A stretch of 64,000 bases of DNA, taken from assembly GCF_018304965.1 (NCBI RefSeq), contig NZ_JAGQED010000009.1, positions 1-64,000 on the forward strand, written 5' to 3'. The notes below the pieces were generated by a model, which did no database searches, was not told the DNA's origin, and saw only the letters and a program-made list of their open reading frames with translations. The stretch comes from Collimonas antrihumi. GTDB taxonomy: Bacteria > Pseudomonadota > Gammaproteobacteria > Burkholderiales > Burkholderiaceae_D. The translations under genes and the position numbers were made by a program. Below are positions 37,256 through 45,908 of this stretch, in pieces; position 1 is the first letter of the stretch, and each line of letters starts with the position of its first letter.

Positions 37256-39700
37256 ATGAGCAGCACTGGCGCCACCCAATCACTCCAAGCGGCAGAATTC
37301 CAATTAGCGATAGACGGCATGACCTGCGCATCGTGCGTCTCCCATGTCGAAAAAGCATTGCGCAAAGTTGCCGGCGTGCGCGAGGTCAGCGTCAACCTGG
37401 CGACCGAACTGGCGACCGTGCAAACCGATGGCGCAAGCACCATCGGGCCGCTGGTTGCCGCGGTGGAAAAAGCCGGCTACCAGGTCAGACAGCAAGAATT
37501 AACGCTGGATATCGAGGGCATGAGTTGCGCTTCCTGCGTCAGCCGGGTGGAAAAAGCGCTGCATAAAGTGGCTGGCGTGCAAACCGTTGCCGTCAATCTG
37601 GCCAGCGAGAAAGCCACGTTGACCACCGTCGGCGCGGTACCTGTCGCCAAATTAATAGCGGCGATCAAGACTGCAGGCTATGAAGCCTCATTACCAAAAA
37701 CCACGCTAGAAGCATCGGCAAGCAAGCGCCCGTTGCCGAGCTGGTGGCCAGTCGCCGCTGCCGCATTATTTACCCTGCCTCTGGTCCTGCCGATGCTGCT
37801 GATGCCCTTCGGCGGCAGCTGGGCCCTGCCCGGCTGGTGGCAACTGGCGCTGGCGACGCCAGTGCAGTTCTGGCTCGGCGCCCGTTTCTATCGCGCCGGC
37901 TGGCGCGCGCTGAAGGCTGGCACCGGCAATATGGATTTGCTGGTAGCACTGGGCACCAGCGCCGCTTATGGACTGTCGCTGTATTTGCTGCTGACGGCCG
38001 CACATGGCGCGATGGCGCATCTGTATTTCGAAGCATCGGCGGCGGTGATCACGCTGGTGTTACTCGGGAAATGGCTGGAAACCCGCGCCAAGCGCCAAAC
38101 CGCCGATGCCATCCGGGCCTTGAATGCATTGCGTCCGGAACGCGCCACCGTGCGGCGCGACGGCGTTGACAGCGAGATCGCCATCGGCGACCTGCAGATC
38201 AACGATGTGGTGGTGGTGCGTGCCGGCGAGCGCATCGCAGTTGATGGCCTGGTGTTGGAAGGCCACAGCCAGGTCGACGAATCCTTGTTGACCGGCGAGA
38301 GCCTGCCGGTAGAAAAACAGCTACACGACCGGGTGACCGCCGGCGCGATCAACGGTGCAGGTTTGCTGCTGGTGACCACCACCGCAATCGGCGCCGAAAC
38401 CACGCTGGCCCGCATCATCCGCATGGTGGAACATGCACAAGCCGCCAAAGCGCCGATCCAGCGCCTGGTAGACCAGGTCAGCGCGGTCTTCGTGCCGGTA
38501 GTGTTGCTGATCGCCGCCGTCACCTTGCTGGGTTGGGGCTTGAGCAGCGGCGACTGGCAGCAAGCCTTGCTCAACGCAGTGGCGGTGCTGGTGATCGCCT
38601 GCCCATGCGCACTGGGACTGGCGACGCCGACTGCAATCATGGCCGGCACCGGGATCGCTGCCCGCTTCGGAATATTGATCAAGGACGCGGAGGCGCTCGA
38701 AATCGCCCATCGCATCAATGTCGTGGCCTTCGATAAAACCGGTACCTTGACGGTCGGACATCCGGCGTTGCTGGCCTTGCTCCCTAGCGCACAAAGCGCC
38801 ACCGCCAGCGATGACTTGCTGACACTTGCCGCTGCGGTACAACGCGGCAGCGAACATCCGCTGGCGCGCGCCGTTATAGCCGCCGCAGAGAAGAAAGTAT
38901 CGCTGCCCTCGCTCAACGCCAGCAACGTGCAAAGCGTCGCCGGACGCGGCGTGCAAGCCACTGTCGGTGATCGACGATGTTATCTGGGCAGCTCGCGCTG
39001 GATGCAGGAACTGGGAGTCAGCCTCGATGCACTGGCGAACGAAGCCAAGATGCTGGAAGCTGAAGGCCGCACCGTTTCATGGCTCGCCACCGAAGAAAAT
39101 GGCAAATTATCGCTTGCCGGTCTGCTGGCTTTCGGCGACGAAATCAAGCCGACGGCCAGGGCCGCGATCCAGCAACTCCAACAGCGTTCGATCCGGGTTG
39201 CCATGCTGAGCGGCGATAACCGCGGCAGCGCCAACGCCGTCGGCCGGCAGTTGGAAATCACCGAGGTCCATGCAGAAATCCTGCCGGGTGAAAAAGCCAG
39301 GGCAATCACCGATCTCAAATCCGGCGCCGCCGTAGTCGCCATGGTCGGCGACGGCATCAACGATGCGCCGGCACTGGCTGCCGCCGACGTCGGTATCGCC
39401 ATGTCGACCGGCACCGATGTCGCCATGCAAGCCGCCGGCATCACGCTGATGCGCGGCGATCCGGGCCTGGTCGCAGATGCTATCGATATCTCGCGCCGCA
39501 CTTATAACAAGATTCGCCAAAACCTGTTCTGGGCTTTTATCTATAACCTGATCGGCATCCCGCTGGCAGCGCTGGGGTATCTGAATCCGGTGCTGGCCGG
39601 TGCGGCGATGGCGTTCAGCAGCGTCAGCGTGGTCAGCAACGCCTTGCTGCTGCGCCGCTGGCGGCCGTTATCTTTCAAGGAAACTCCACATGACGACTAA
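37256..39700 (+). CDS. copA: Copper-exporting P-type ATPase
   Basis: An 814-residue P1B-type ATPase that pumps Cu(I) from the cytosol to the periplasm. Two HMA domains come first (Cys24/Cys27 and Cys91/Cys94, both M(T/S)CASC), then eight membrane segments, the actuator TGES, the membrane Cys-Pro-Cys (ACPCALG), the phosphorylation site DKTGTLT, the HP motif SEHPLA and GDGINDAP. The stop overlaps the cueR start by 11 bases, so sensor and pump are cotranscribed. The CueR promoter is 33 bases upstream. Confidence 0.97.
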   Translation: MSSTGATQSLQAAEFQLAIDGMTCASCVSHVEKALRKVAGVREVSVNLATELATVQTDGASTIGPLVAAVEKAGYQVRQQELTLDIEGMSCASCVSRVEKALHKVAGVQTVAVNLASEKATLTTVGAVPVAKLIAAIKTAGYEASLPKTTLEASASKRPLPSWWPVAAAALFTLPLVLPMLLMPFGGSWALPGWWQLALATPVQFWLGARFYRAGWRALKAGTGNMDLLVALGTSAAYGLSLYLLLTAAHGAMAHLYFEASAAVITLVLLGKWLETRAKRQTADAIRALNALRPERATVRRDGVDSEIAIGDLQINDVVVVRAGERIAVDGLVLEGHSQVDESLLTGESLPVEKQLHDRVTAGAINGAGLLLVTTTAIGAETTLARIIRMVEHAQAAKAPIQRLVDQVSAVFVPVVLLIAAVTLLGWGLSSGDWQQALLNAVAVLVIACPCALGLATPTAIMAGTGIAARFGILIKDAEALEIAHRINVVAFDKTGTLTVGHPALLALLPSAQSATASDDLLTLAAAVQRGSEHPLARAVIAAAEKKVSLPSLNASNVQSVAGRGVQATVGDRRCYLGSSRWMQELGVSLDALANEAKMLEAEGRTVSWLATEENGKLSLAGLLAFGDEIKPTARAAIQQLQQRSIRVAMLSGDNRGSANAVGRQLEITEVHAEILPGEKARAITDLKSGAAVVAMVGDGINDAPALAAADVGIAMSTGTDVAMQAAGITLMRGDPGLVADAIDISRRTYNKIRQNLFWAFIYNLIGIPLAALGYLNPVLAGAAMAFSSVSVVSNALLLRRWRPLSFKETPHDD

Positions 39701-40109
39701 TGCAATGAATATCGGCGACGCCGCAATGGCTTCAGGCGTCTCGGCCAAAATGATACGGCACTATGAGGAAACCGGCCTGATCCCGAAAGCCAGCCGCAGC
39801 GACGGCGGCTACCGCACCTATGCCGAACGCGATATCCACCTGCTGCGGTTTATCCGCCAAGGCCGCGTGCTGGGATTTTCGATGAAGCAGATTGCCGAGC
39901 TGATCGGCCTCTGGCTGGATCAGTCGCGCCCCAGCAGTAAAGTCAAGCAACTGGCGCTGGACCATATCGCTGAATTAGACGAGAAGATCAAGGAGTTGCA
40001 AGCCATGAAAGCTACGCTGGAACAATTGGCCTGCCATTGCCACGGCGATGCGCGGCCGGATTGCCCGATTCTGGAAGGTCTTGCCAAACAACAAGGCGGC
40101 ATTAATTAA
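39690..40109 (+). CDS. cueR: CueR copper-responsive MerR regulator
   Basis: A 139-residue MerR-family activator. The helix-turn-helix is [26 protein letters not shown], here given as positions 6-31; a long dimer helix follows. The C-terminal loop has Cys117 and Cys125 spaced eight apart (CHGDARPDC), the CueR pattern for a single Cu(I), Ag(I) or Au(I). AAGGA stands before ATG 39690; ATG 39705 is an alternative start. It should bind the dyads at 30864-30882 and 37197-37215. Confidence 0.93.
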   Translation: MTTNAMNIGDAAMASGVSAKMIRHYEETGLIPKASRSDGGYRTYAERDIHLLRFIRQGRVLGFSMKQIAELIGLWLDQSRPSSKVKQLALDHIAELDEKIKELQAMKATLEQLACHCHGDARPDCPILEGLAKQQGGIN

Positions 40110-40135
40110 CAGGAATCAATGCTAGAATCCCGTCC

Positions 40136-40537
40136 ATGTCTGCCATGAACCGACTCAAGAACCTGCTGATTTTATTGCTGGCGCTAACACTCCCAATACA
40201 GGGATATGCAGCGGCGGCGATGGTTTTTTGCGGCTCTGAAAAAGTGACTGTGGCAAGCGCCGTCGGCGCTGGCGACGCCACCGTGCATCATATGCATGCG
40301 CAAAATGCGGACCTGCCGGCCAAGGTTCAGCACGGCAATCATGAGCACTCGTCGCACGACAAGAACTCAAGCTCCTGCAGCTCCTGCGCGGCTTGCTGTG
40401 TGGGTGCGATTCCGGTGGAATTGGCGCTGTCGGCAACGCAGCCGCTACCGGCCATGCATTTCACGCAATTTCCAATTTCAGGTTTTGTCGGCTACACCCC
40501 GGAAAACCCCGAACGACCTCCCTCAATCCTCGTTTAA
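40136..40537 (+). CDS. Secreted His/Cys-rich protein in the copper locus (CopL/DUF2946-like)
   Basis: A 133-residue protein with a signal peptide (cleavage near GYAAA, residue 27). The middle is rich in His (HHMHAQN, HGNHEHSSHDK) and is followed by CSSCAACC, so it looks like a periplasmic metal-binding protein. CopL-type and DUF2946 proteins from copper operons have this make-up, but I see no decisive signature. It starts 26 bases after cueR on the same strand. Confidence 0.6.
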   Translation: MSAMNRLKNLLILLLALTLPIQGYAAAAMVFCGSEKVTVASAVGAGDATVHHMHAQNADLPAKVQHGNHEHSSHDKNSSSCSSCAACCVGAIPVELALSATQPLPAMHFTQFPISGFVGYTPENPERPPSILV

Positions 40538-40682
40538 CACTCCTAACTCAAACGTCTTGCCGCCCTATCGGGATCGGCAAGTTTGATTGATGGGCTATGC
40601 CCTGGCTACGTGCGCCGCGTGTCTTTGACCGTGGCCGTACAGCAACCGGGCAGCGCTCCATGGTTCAGCTAACGAGGACATC

Positions 40683-42095
40683 ATGTTCATTTTTTTACGC
40701 AGGCGCATGCTGCCTGCCGCATTGCTGCTCGCCTTGACCGGTTGCGCCAGCTTGAGCGCCGATCACGGTTTTAGCGAAGTCAGCGAGATTACCAAACAGC
40801 GGCTGGGACAAACCCCGGTTCAGCAGCGTTCCGAACAGGAACAAGGCGAAGCCCGGGAGATCGTTCAGAAATTGCTGCAAAAACCGCTCACTGTCGATGC
40901 TGCGGTACAAATTGCCCTGCTCAACAACCGCAGCCTGCAAGCCGAGTATCAAGAACTGGGGATTGCCGAAGCAAATTGGGTGCAAGCCAGCCGTTTGCCG
41001 AATCCAGGCTTCAGCTTCGGCCGTACCCGCAGCGGCGACGACCTCAAGATAGTCCGCAGTTTTTCGATGGCGCTCATGGGCTTGCTGACACTGCCGCTGA
41101 GCTCGAAAATCGAACAGCGCCAGTTCGAGATCAGCAAACTGAAGATCGTAAATCGTATCCTGCAGGTAGCCGCCGAAACCCGCAGCGCTTATTTCCAGAG
41201 TGTCGCGGCGAACCAGAGCATTGTCTACCAGGAGCAAGTGGAAAGCGCCGCAGCAGCCGGCAGCGAACTAGCCGGAAAGATGGCTAAAGCTGGCAATTTC
41301 AATCAATTGGAGCTGGCGCGCGAACAAGCGTTTCACGCCGACGCTGTAACGCAATTGACGCGCTCGCGCCAGCAAGTAATGGTCGCACGTGAACAATTGG
41401 TGCGGCTGCTGGGCCTCAGTTCTGCGCAAACTGCAATGCAACTGCCGCCGCGTTTGCCGGAGCTGCCGGCCCAGCGTCCGTCTTTGCAAGATGCGGAGAG
41501 CCTGGCCATGGCGCAGCGGCTGGACATCGCCGCCGCCAAACTGGAAGTCGAAGGCTTGCAGGCAACGCTGGGATTGAATCAGGCTACCCGTTTCATTAAT
41601 GTGCTGGACCTGACGTACCTGCATAACTCCGAACCAGGCATCCCACACGAAACCGGCTATCAAATCAGCCTTGAAATCCCCTTGTTCGACTGGGGTGGCG
41701 CGCGCGTCGCCAAATCGGAAGCGATCTACATGCAAGCTGCGCATCGTCTCGCGGCGACTGCTGTGGATGCCCAATCGCAGGTGCGCGTGGCGTATCACGG
41801 TTACCAGAGTGCCTATGATCTGGCACGGCATTACCGTGATCAGGTGGTGCCTTTGCGCAAGCGGGTTTCGGACGAATATCTGCTGCGCTACAACGGCATG
41901 TTGTCGAGCGTATTCGAACTATTGGCCGATGCACGCGAACAAGCCAGTGCGGTCAATGCGGCCATCGATGCCAACCGCGATTTCTGGCTGGCAGACAGCG
42001 AGATGCAACTGGCGCTGGGCGGCTCCTTACCACCTCCCGCACCGGCATCTTCATCGTCGCCTGCGCCTGCAAAATTACAAGGAACACAACCATGA
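40683..42095 (+). CDS. TolC-family outer membrane lipoprotein
   Basis: A 470-residue outer membrane factor (OEP family) with lipobox LTGC (Cys21), so it is lipidated like CusC/NodT. Two repeats of long helical segments surround conserved pieces such as LNNRSLQAEYQELGIAEANW near residue 77 and NPGFSFG. The C-terminal tail is Pro/Ala/Ser-rich. No RND pump or membrane-fusion protein is next to it; instead it is coupled by ATGA overlap to a multicopper oxidase. It may join an efflux system encoded elsewhere. Confidence 0.88.
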   Translation: MFIFLRRRMLPAALLLALTGCASLSADHGFSEVSEITKQRLGQTPVQQRSEQEQGEAREIVQKLLQKPLTVDAAVQIALLNNRSLQAEYQELGIAEANWVQASRLPNPGFSFGRTRSGDDLKIVRSFSMALMGLLTLPLSSKIEQRQFEISKLKIVNRILQVAAETRSAYFQSVAANQSIVYQEQVESAAAAGSELAGKMAKAGNFNQLELAREQAFHADAVTQLTRSRQQVMVAREQLVRLLGLSSAQTAMQLPPRLPELPAQRPSLQDAESLAMAQRLDIAAAKLEVEGLQATLGLNQATRFINVLDLTYLHNSEPGIPHETGYQISLEIPLFDWGGARVAKSEAIYMQAAHRLAATAVDAQSQVRVAYHGYQSAYDLARHYRDQVVPLRKRVSDEYLLRYNGMLSSVFELLADAREQASAVNAAIDANRDFWLADSEMQLALGGSLPPPAPASSSSPAPAKLQGTQP

Positions 42096-43486
42096 AACAC
42101 TTGTCACGACGCGCCTTTTTGCAAGGCTCGGCGCTGGCGGTCGGCGCTACCGCCGTCAGCCGGATCGGCGCCGCCAGCCTGCCTGAAGCCGTATTGCAAA
42201 CCCAGGCCAGCACTCAGCCTCCTCTCAACCCTGCCAACGGCCGTCCCTATCAACCGGTCGTCACCTTGAATGGATGGACGCTGCCGTGGCGCATGAACAA
42301 TGGCGTCAAGGAATTCCATCTGGTGGCGGAGCCGGTAGTGCGCGAAATCGCGCCTGGCATGAAAGCCAACCTGTGGGGTTACAACGGCCAGAGTCCGGGG
42401 CCGACGATCGAGGTGGTGGAAGGTGATCGGGTACGGATTTTCGTGACGAATAAACTGCCGGAACATACCTCCGTGCACTGGCACGGCCAGCGTTTGCCGA
42501 ACGGCATGGATGGCGTTACCGGCCTGACCCAGCCTGGCATCCCGCCTGGCAAGACTTTCGTTTATGAATTCGTGGCGCGTCGCGCCGGCACATTCATGTA
42601 CCACCCGCATGCCGATGAAATGGTGCAGATGGCGATGGGCATGATGGGCTTCTGGATTACCCATCCGAAAGATCCGTCGCTGATGCGGGTCGACCGCGAT
42701 TTCGTGTTCTTGCTGAACGCCTATGACATCGAACCGGGCGCCGCTACGCCGAGAGTCAACGAAATGACCGACTTCAACCTGTGGACCTGGAACAGCCGCG
42801 CCTTTCCCGGCATCGATCCGTTGGTGGTGCGGCAGCATGACCGGGTCCGGATCAGGGTCGGTAACCTGACCATGACCAACCACCCGATCCATCTGCACGG
42901 TCACGAATTCGTGGTGACCGGTACCGACGGTGGCTGGACGCCGCCGGCCGGGCGCTGGCCGGAGGTCAGCACCGACATCGCCGTCGGTCAGATGCGCGCG
43001 ATTGAATTCGACGCCAGCGAACCTGGCGACTGGGCGCTGCACTGCCATAAATCACATCACACCATGAATGCCATGGGCCACGGCGTGCCGACCATGATCG
43101 GCGTCGACCAGAAATCGGTATTGAAAAAAATCAACCAGCTGATTCCCGACTACATGGTGATGGGCGACAAAGGCGGCTCGATGGGCGATATGGAAATGCC
43201 CTTGCCGGACAACACTCTGCCGATGATGAGTGGCGCCGGCCCGTTTGGCGGGATTGAAATGGGTGGCATGTTTACTACGATGAAGGTACGCAAAGGCATC
43301 GCCAGCAACGATTACAAAGATCCCGGCTGGTACAAACATCCTGCCGGCACCGTCGCGTATGAGTGGAAAGGCGGCGATGCCGCCATGCCAGCCGCCGCGC
43401 AGGCGCCTGACGCCAGGCGCATGGCTGGCAAACCGGGCGAAAAGATCATGAACGCAGTCAAGGGAGGCTCACATGCCGACCACTAA
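42092..43486 (+). CDS. Tat-exported multicopper oxidase
   Basis: A 464-residue multicopper oxidase. The twin-arginine signal SRRAFLQGSALAVGA exports it folded. All four copper-ligand motifs are seen: HWHGQRLPNGMDG, HPHADE, HPIHLHGHEF and HCHKSHHTMNAMGHG. The C terminus is Met-rich (MGDMEMPLP, GGIEMGGMFTTM), a feature of cuprous oxidases such as CueO and CopA of Pseudomonas. It would oxidise periplasmic Cu(I) to the less toxic Cu(II). AAGGAA precedes the ATG, which overlaps the upstream stop. Confidence 0.93.
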   Translation: MKHLSRRAFLQGSALAVGATAVSRIGAASLPEAVLQTQASTQPPLNPANGRPYQPVVTLNGWTLPWRMNNGVKEFHLVAEPVVREIAPGMKANLWGYNGQSPGPTIEVVEGDRVRIFVTNKLPEHTSVHWHGQRLPNGMDGVTGLTQPGIPPGKTFVYEFVARRAGTFMYHPHADEMVQMAMGMMGFWITHPKDPSLMRVDRDFVFLLNAYDIEPGAATPRVNEMTDFNLWTWNSRAFPGIDPLVVRQHDRVRIRVGNLTMTNHPIHLHGHEFVVTGTDGGWTPPAGRWPEVSTDIAVGQMRAIEFDASEPGDWALHCHKSHHTMNAMGHGVPTMIGVDQKSVLKKINQLIPDYMVMGDKGGSMGDMEMPLPDNTLPMMSGAGPFGGIEMGGMFTTMKVRKGIASNDYKDPGWYKHPAGTVAYEWKGGDAAMPAAAQAPDARRMAGKPGEKIMNAVKGGSHADH

Positions 43487-43527
43487 TCAAATCACAACAT
43501 TTTGTTTTTAATCAAAAGGATATTTCC

Positions 43528-44004
43528 ATGAAATCCATATTAATTGCATCAACTCTGGCGTTGTCGCTGTTATCCGTCAATGCTTTCGCCCACGACGAAC
43601 CAGAACACAGTGCGGCCGCTGACGGACATGCTGCGGCATTGGGTAAGCCCGGGCTTGCCAGCAAGGTATCGAAAACCATGACCATCGACATGAACGACAC
43701 GATGCGTTTCACACCGGCGACCATCTCGGTCAAACGCGGTGAAACCGTCAAATTCATCGTCAAAAATTCCGGCAAGCTAAAGCACGAAATGGTTCTGGGC
43801 TCTATCAATGAACTGAAGGAGCACGCGGCCTTGATGGCGAAATTTCCGGAAATGGAACATTCCGACCCAAATCAGGTATCGGTTGAACCCGGCAAAACTG
43901 GGGAGCTGATCTGGCAGTTCGGCAAAGCCGGCACGTTTGATTTCGCCTGCCTGGAGCCGGGACATTTTGAAGCCGGCATGCGCGGAAACATCATCGTCAA
44001 ATAA
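43528..44004 (+). CDS. Periplasmic cupredoxin
   Basis: A 158-residue secreted protein with signal peptide cleaved after NAFA. The plastocyanin-like fold shows MRFTPATISVKRGETVKFIV, then the type 1 copper ligands His in LKHEMVLG and Cys-His-Met in CLEPGHFEAGM. It may store or shuttle copper, or give electrons to or from the oxidase upstream. It follows the oxidase by 41 bases on the same strand. Confidence 0.88.
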   Translation: MKSILIASTLALSLLSVNAFAHDEPEHSAAADGHAAALGKPGLASKVSKTMTIDMNDTMRFTPATISVKRGETVKFIVKNSGKLKHEMVLGSINELKEHAALMAKFPEMEHSDPNQVSVEPGKTGELIWQFGKAGTFDFACLEPGHFEAGMRGNIIVK

Positions 44005-44039
44005 TATTTTTCAACCGAAAACACAACACAGGAATTCTC

Positions 44040-44399
44040 ATGAAAACCAGTTCCATTCTATTTGCAGCGTTCGCTTTGACGTTAGCCGGGTCGTTCAACT
44101 TTCCGTCTTCGGCGATGGCTGCCGAGGAAATCGAAAAGTCCGATGTAGTAGCGGAAACGAAGCCTGCAGATGCCGCCGCCATGTCAACCGGGGAAGTTAA
44201 AAAAATCGATAAAGAGGCGGGCAAGATCACTATCAAACATGGGCCATTGGTGAACCTGGATATGCCAGCAATGACGATGGTTTTTCGTGTAAAAGATCCG
44301 GCAATGCTGGATCAGGCAAAGCCTGGCGACATGATCAAATTTGTCGTCGAAAAAGCTAACGGCGCTTTGACTATCACCCGGATGCAGGCTGGCAGCTGA
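44040..44399 (+). CDS. CusF-like periplasmic copper-binding protein, first copy
   Basis: A 119-residue secreted protein with signal peptide (cleavage after AMA). The small barrel carries GKITIKHGPLVNLDMPAMTM. In E. coli CusF the copper site is His36, Trp44, Met47, Met49; here the Trp position is Met, giving a His-Met-Met-Met set. It would hand periplasmic Cu(I) or Ag(I) to an efflux pump. It is 35 bases after the cupredoxin and clearly in the same transcription unit. Confidence 0.88.
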   Translation: MKTSSILFAAFALTLAGSFNFPSSAMAAEEIEKSDVVAETKPADAAAMSTGEVKKIDKEAGKITIKHGPLVNLDMPAMTMVFRVKDPAMLDQAKPGDMIKFVVEKANGALTITRMQAGS

Positions 44400-44892
44400 G
44401 ATTTATCGGCAAGTGCATCCCGATCCAGTCAGAGTGAATATAATGTTCTGCATCACATCGCAAGTAAGGCTGTATGCCCCGTGCCGACAACGCCACAGAA
44501 CAGGAAATCATGAACACCACTTACAAGATCGCTTTGAAGGCGTGCGCAGCCCGCTGGCGGGGCGTGCCGCGGGCGACATCGACATGATGATCGTGCGTGA
44601 GAACACGGAAGGAGAATACTCATCGGTCGGCGGCATTTGGTTGGATGCAAAGAACAGGCCGAATATTCCAGAATATTCCAAAGTAATATCAATTCGGCAT
44701 TTCGTAACGAGCTGTAAAAAGCCGGTACTTTTTGCCTGCAGTAATGGAATATCAACATTTCCAGGCGAAGCATCTGCACTGCTACGCTTGATATGCGCCC
44801 CAAATGCCCCCATATTCATCAAATCATCCTGGAAAGCCCCATGCCATCCAAGTAACGGATATTGATTCACCCAGTTTGAAAGGACTCTGACC
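44400..44892. other. 493-base gap with gene debris
   Basis: Between the two CusF-like genes. It contains the tartrate-dehydrogenase remnant (44510-44639), two GAATATTC palindromes (44661-44668, 44671-44678) and no intact gene that I can support. Apparent reading frames on either strand show no recognisable protein beyond the remnant. Confidence 0.6.
44510..44639 (+). pseudogene. Remnant of a tartrate/isopropylmalate-type dehydrogenase
   Basis: ATG 44510 begins MNTTYKIA, the usual start of tartrate dehydrogenase-like enzymes. In another frame, from about 44529, the sequence then reads FEGVRSPLAGRAAGDIDM followed by VRENTEGEYSSVGG, which is a conserved middle region of the same family. The N-terminal NAD-binding part between the two is gone, and the reading frame is broken; after about 44639 the similarity ends. 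This is an internal deletion scar plus a 3' truncation. Confidence 0.75.
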
Positions 44893-45240
44893 ATGCAATA
44901 CCTGCAGATAATCGTCATCCTCACCACATTAATGATTGGCCTGCCCCTGAGCAGCATGGCGGCCAATAGCGACAACACCGAGATGCAAACCACGCCGGCA
45001 GACCAGACCGCGCTGCCGATGGTGGCCGGTGAAATACGCAAGGTAGATACAGGCACCGGCAAGATCACCATCAAGCATGCGGAAATCCCCAACTTCGGCA
45101 TGCCGGCCATGACCATGTTGTACAAAGCTGGCGATCCGGTCATGCTGGAACAGTTCAAGGCCGGCGACAAGATCGAGTTTGCCGTCGACAAGGTTGACGG
45201 TGCGTTGACTATCGTCAGCCTGGAATTGGCCGCCCGATAG
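44893..45240 (+). CDS. CusF-like periplasmic copper-binding protein, second copy
   Basis: A 115-residue paralog of the product of 44040-44399: signal peptide cleaved after SMA, then GEIRKVDTGTGKITIKHAEI, FGMPAMTMLYKAGDPVML and a C-terminal ALTIVSLE. The copper site again has Met in place of CusF Trp. AAAGGA is present ahead of the ATG. A 12-bp tandem repeat that resembles its own 3' coding end follows the stop. Confidence 0.87.
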   Translation: MQYLQIIVILTTLMIGLPLSSMAANSDNTEMQTTPADQTALPMVAGEIRKVDTGTGKITIKHAEIPNFGMPAMTMLYKAGDPVMLEQFKAGDKIEFAVDKVDGALTIVSLELAAR

Positions 45241-45242
45241 GT

Positions 45243-45290
45243 GACAAAACTGCCGACAAAACTGCCGACGAAACCGTCGACAAGGTTGCC
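45243..45290. repeat. 12-bp tandem repeat, four copies
   Basis: GACAAAACTGCC at 45243-45254 and 45255-45266, GACGAAACCGTC at 45267-45278 and GACAAGGTTGCC at 45279-45290. The last unit with its flank (GTCGACAAGGTTG) equals a stretch of the gene end near 45184-45196. It sits between two converging genes. Confidence 0.85.
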
Positions 45291-45294
45291 GTCG

Positions 45295-45810
45295 TCACTG
45301 ACGGCGGTTGACGATCCTGATCTCCGCCTGCTCGCCGCTTTGCGGCACCATTTCCAATAAGACTACCGGCCCTTTGCGTGGATCATGCTGGAACGTGATG
45401 CGGATTTTCTGCGCGTTCTCTATCCCTGCAAAATCGCGGACCAGTATCCGCGTCACGTTGGGCAACTCTTCCGAACCAAGCGCGAAAGCATCGCTCTCGT
45501 TTTGCTGCTCCGAAGCGATGTGGCCGTTTTTATAAACGCAGACGATGGCTTGCGCCGGGTCGATGCCGTTGCTCATCAGGAATGAGTCGTTGACCAGAAA
45601 CAAGGCCGGCGGAATCCTGGCGATGTCGATCTGGCTGACATCGGGCCAGTCGTTCTTGGTGATCACTTTGCCGCCGGCATAATACTTGGCGACAAATTGA
45701 TCGCCCATGCAGGGCAGATGTCCGGTCGCCGCTTCTGCATGTTGCAACAGCTTTTGCACGTCGCCGGGTTCGAACTCCACTGTGATTGTCGGTGTAAGCA
45801 TATTTGTCAT
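45295..45810 (-). CDS. Hypothetical protein
   Basis: A 171-residue protein without signal peptide or membrane segment. It is a mixed alpha/beta, acidic polypeptide; HDPRKGPVVLLEMVPQSGE lies near the C terminus. I do not recognise a family. It is convergent with the second CusF-like gene and divergent from argA. Codon use looks like that of the surroundings and the frame is open for its full length, which supports a real gene. Confidence 0.6.
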   Translation of the reverse strand: MTNMLTPTITVEFEPGDVQKLLQHAEAATGHLPCMGDQFVAKYYAGGKVITKNDWPDVSQIDIARIPPALFLVNDSFLMSNGIDPAQAIVCVYKNGHIASEQQNESDAFALGSEELPNVTRILVRDFAGIENAQKIRITFQHDPRKGPVVLLEMVPQSGEQAEIRIVNRRQ

Positions 45811-45895
45811 GCCCGGATTATCGCATTGCGGACGCCGCCGCGGCCACTTAGCGATACACCGCCCACCCTACCCGCTGCCCCCCGTCATTTCCCCT

Positions 45896-45901
45896 TATAA
45901 T
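45896..45901 (+). promoter_or_regulatory. TATAAT box close to the argA start
   Basis: A perfect -10 hexamer lies 13 bases before ATG 45909. A transcript from it would begin at or next to that ATG, so argA may be read from a leaderless message. No good -35 was seen at the usual distance. Confidence 0.4.
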
Positions 45902-45908
45902 GTGCGGC

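Noticed and set aside
40296-40590. Alternative frames over the His/Cys-rich gene
   Set aside because: The chosen frame has a clear signal peptide and metal-binding clusters; the others are Arg/Pro-rich shadows.
44508-45191. A 227-codon minus-strand frame over the gap between the CusF-like genes
   Set aside because: It runs antisense through the second CusF-like gene and the dehydrogenase remnant; no signal or domain is visible.
45243-45290. CRISPR-like array
   Set aside because: The units are contiguous 12-mers without spacers. The same holds for the arrays at 15929, 51257 and 53496.
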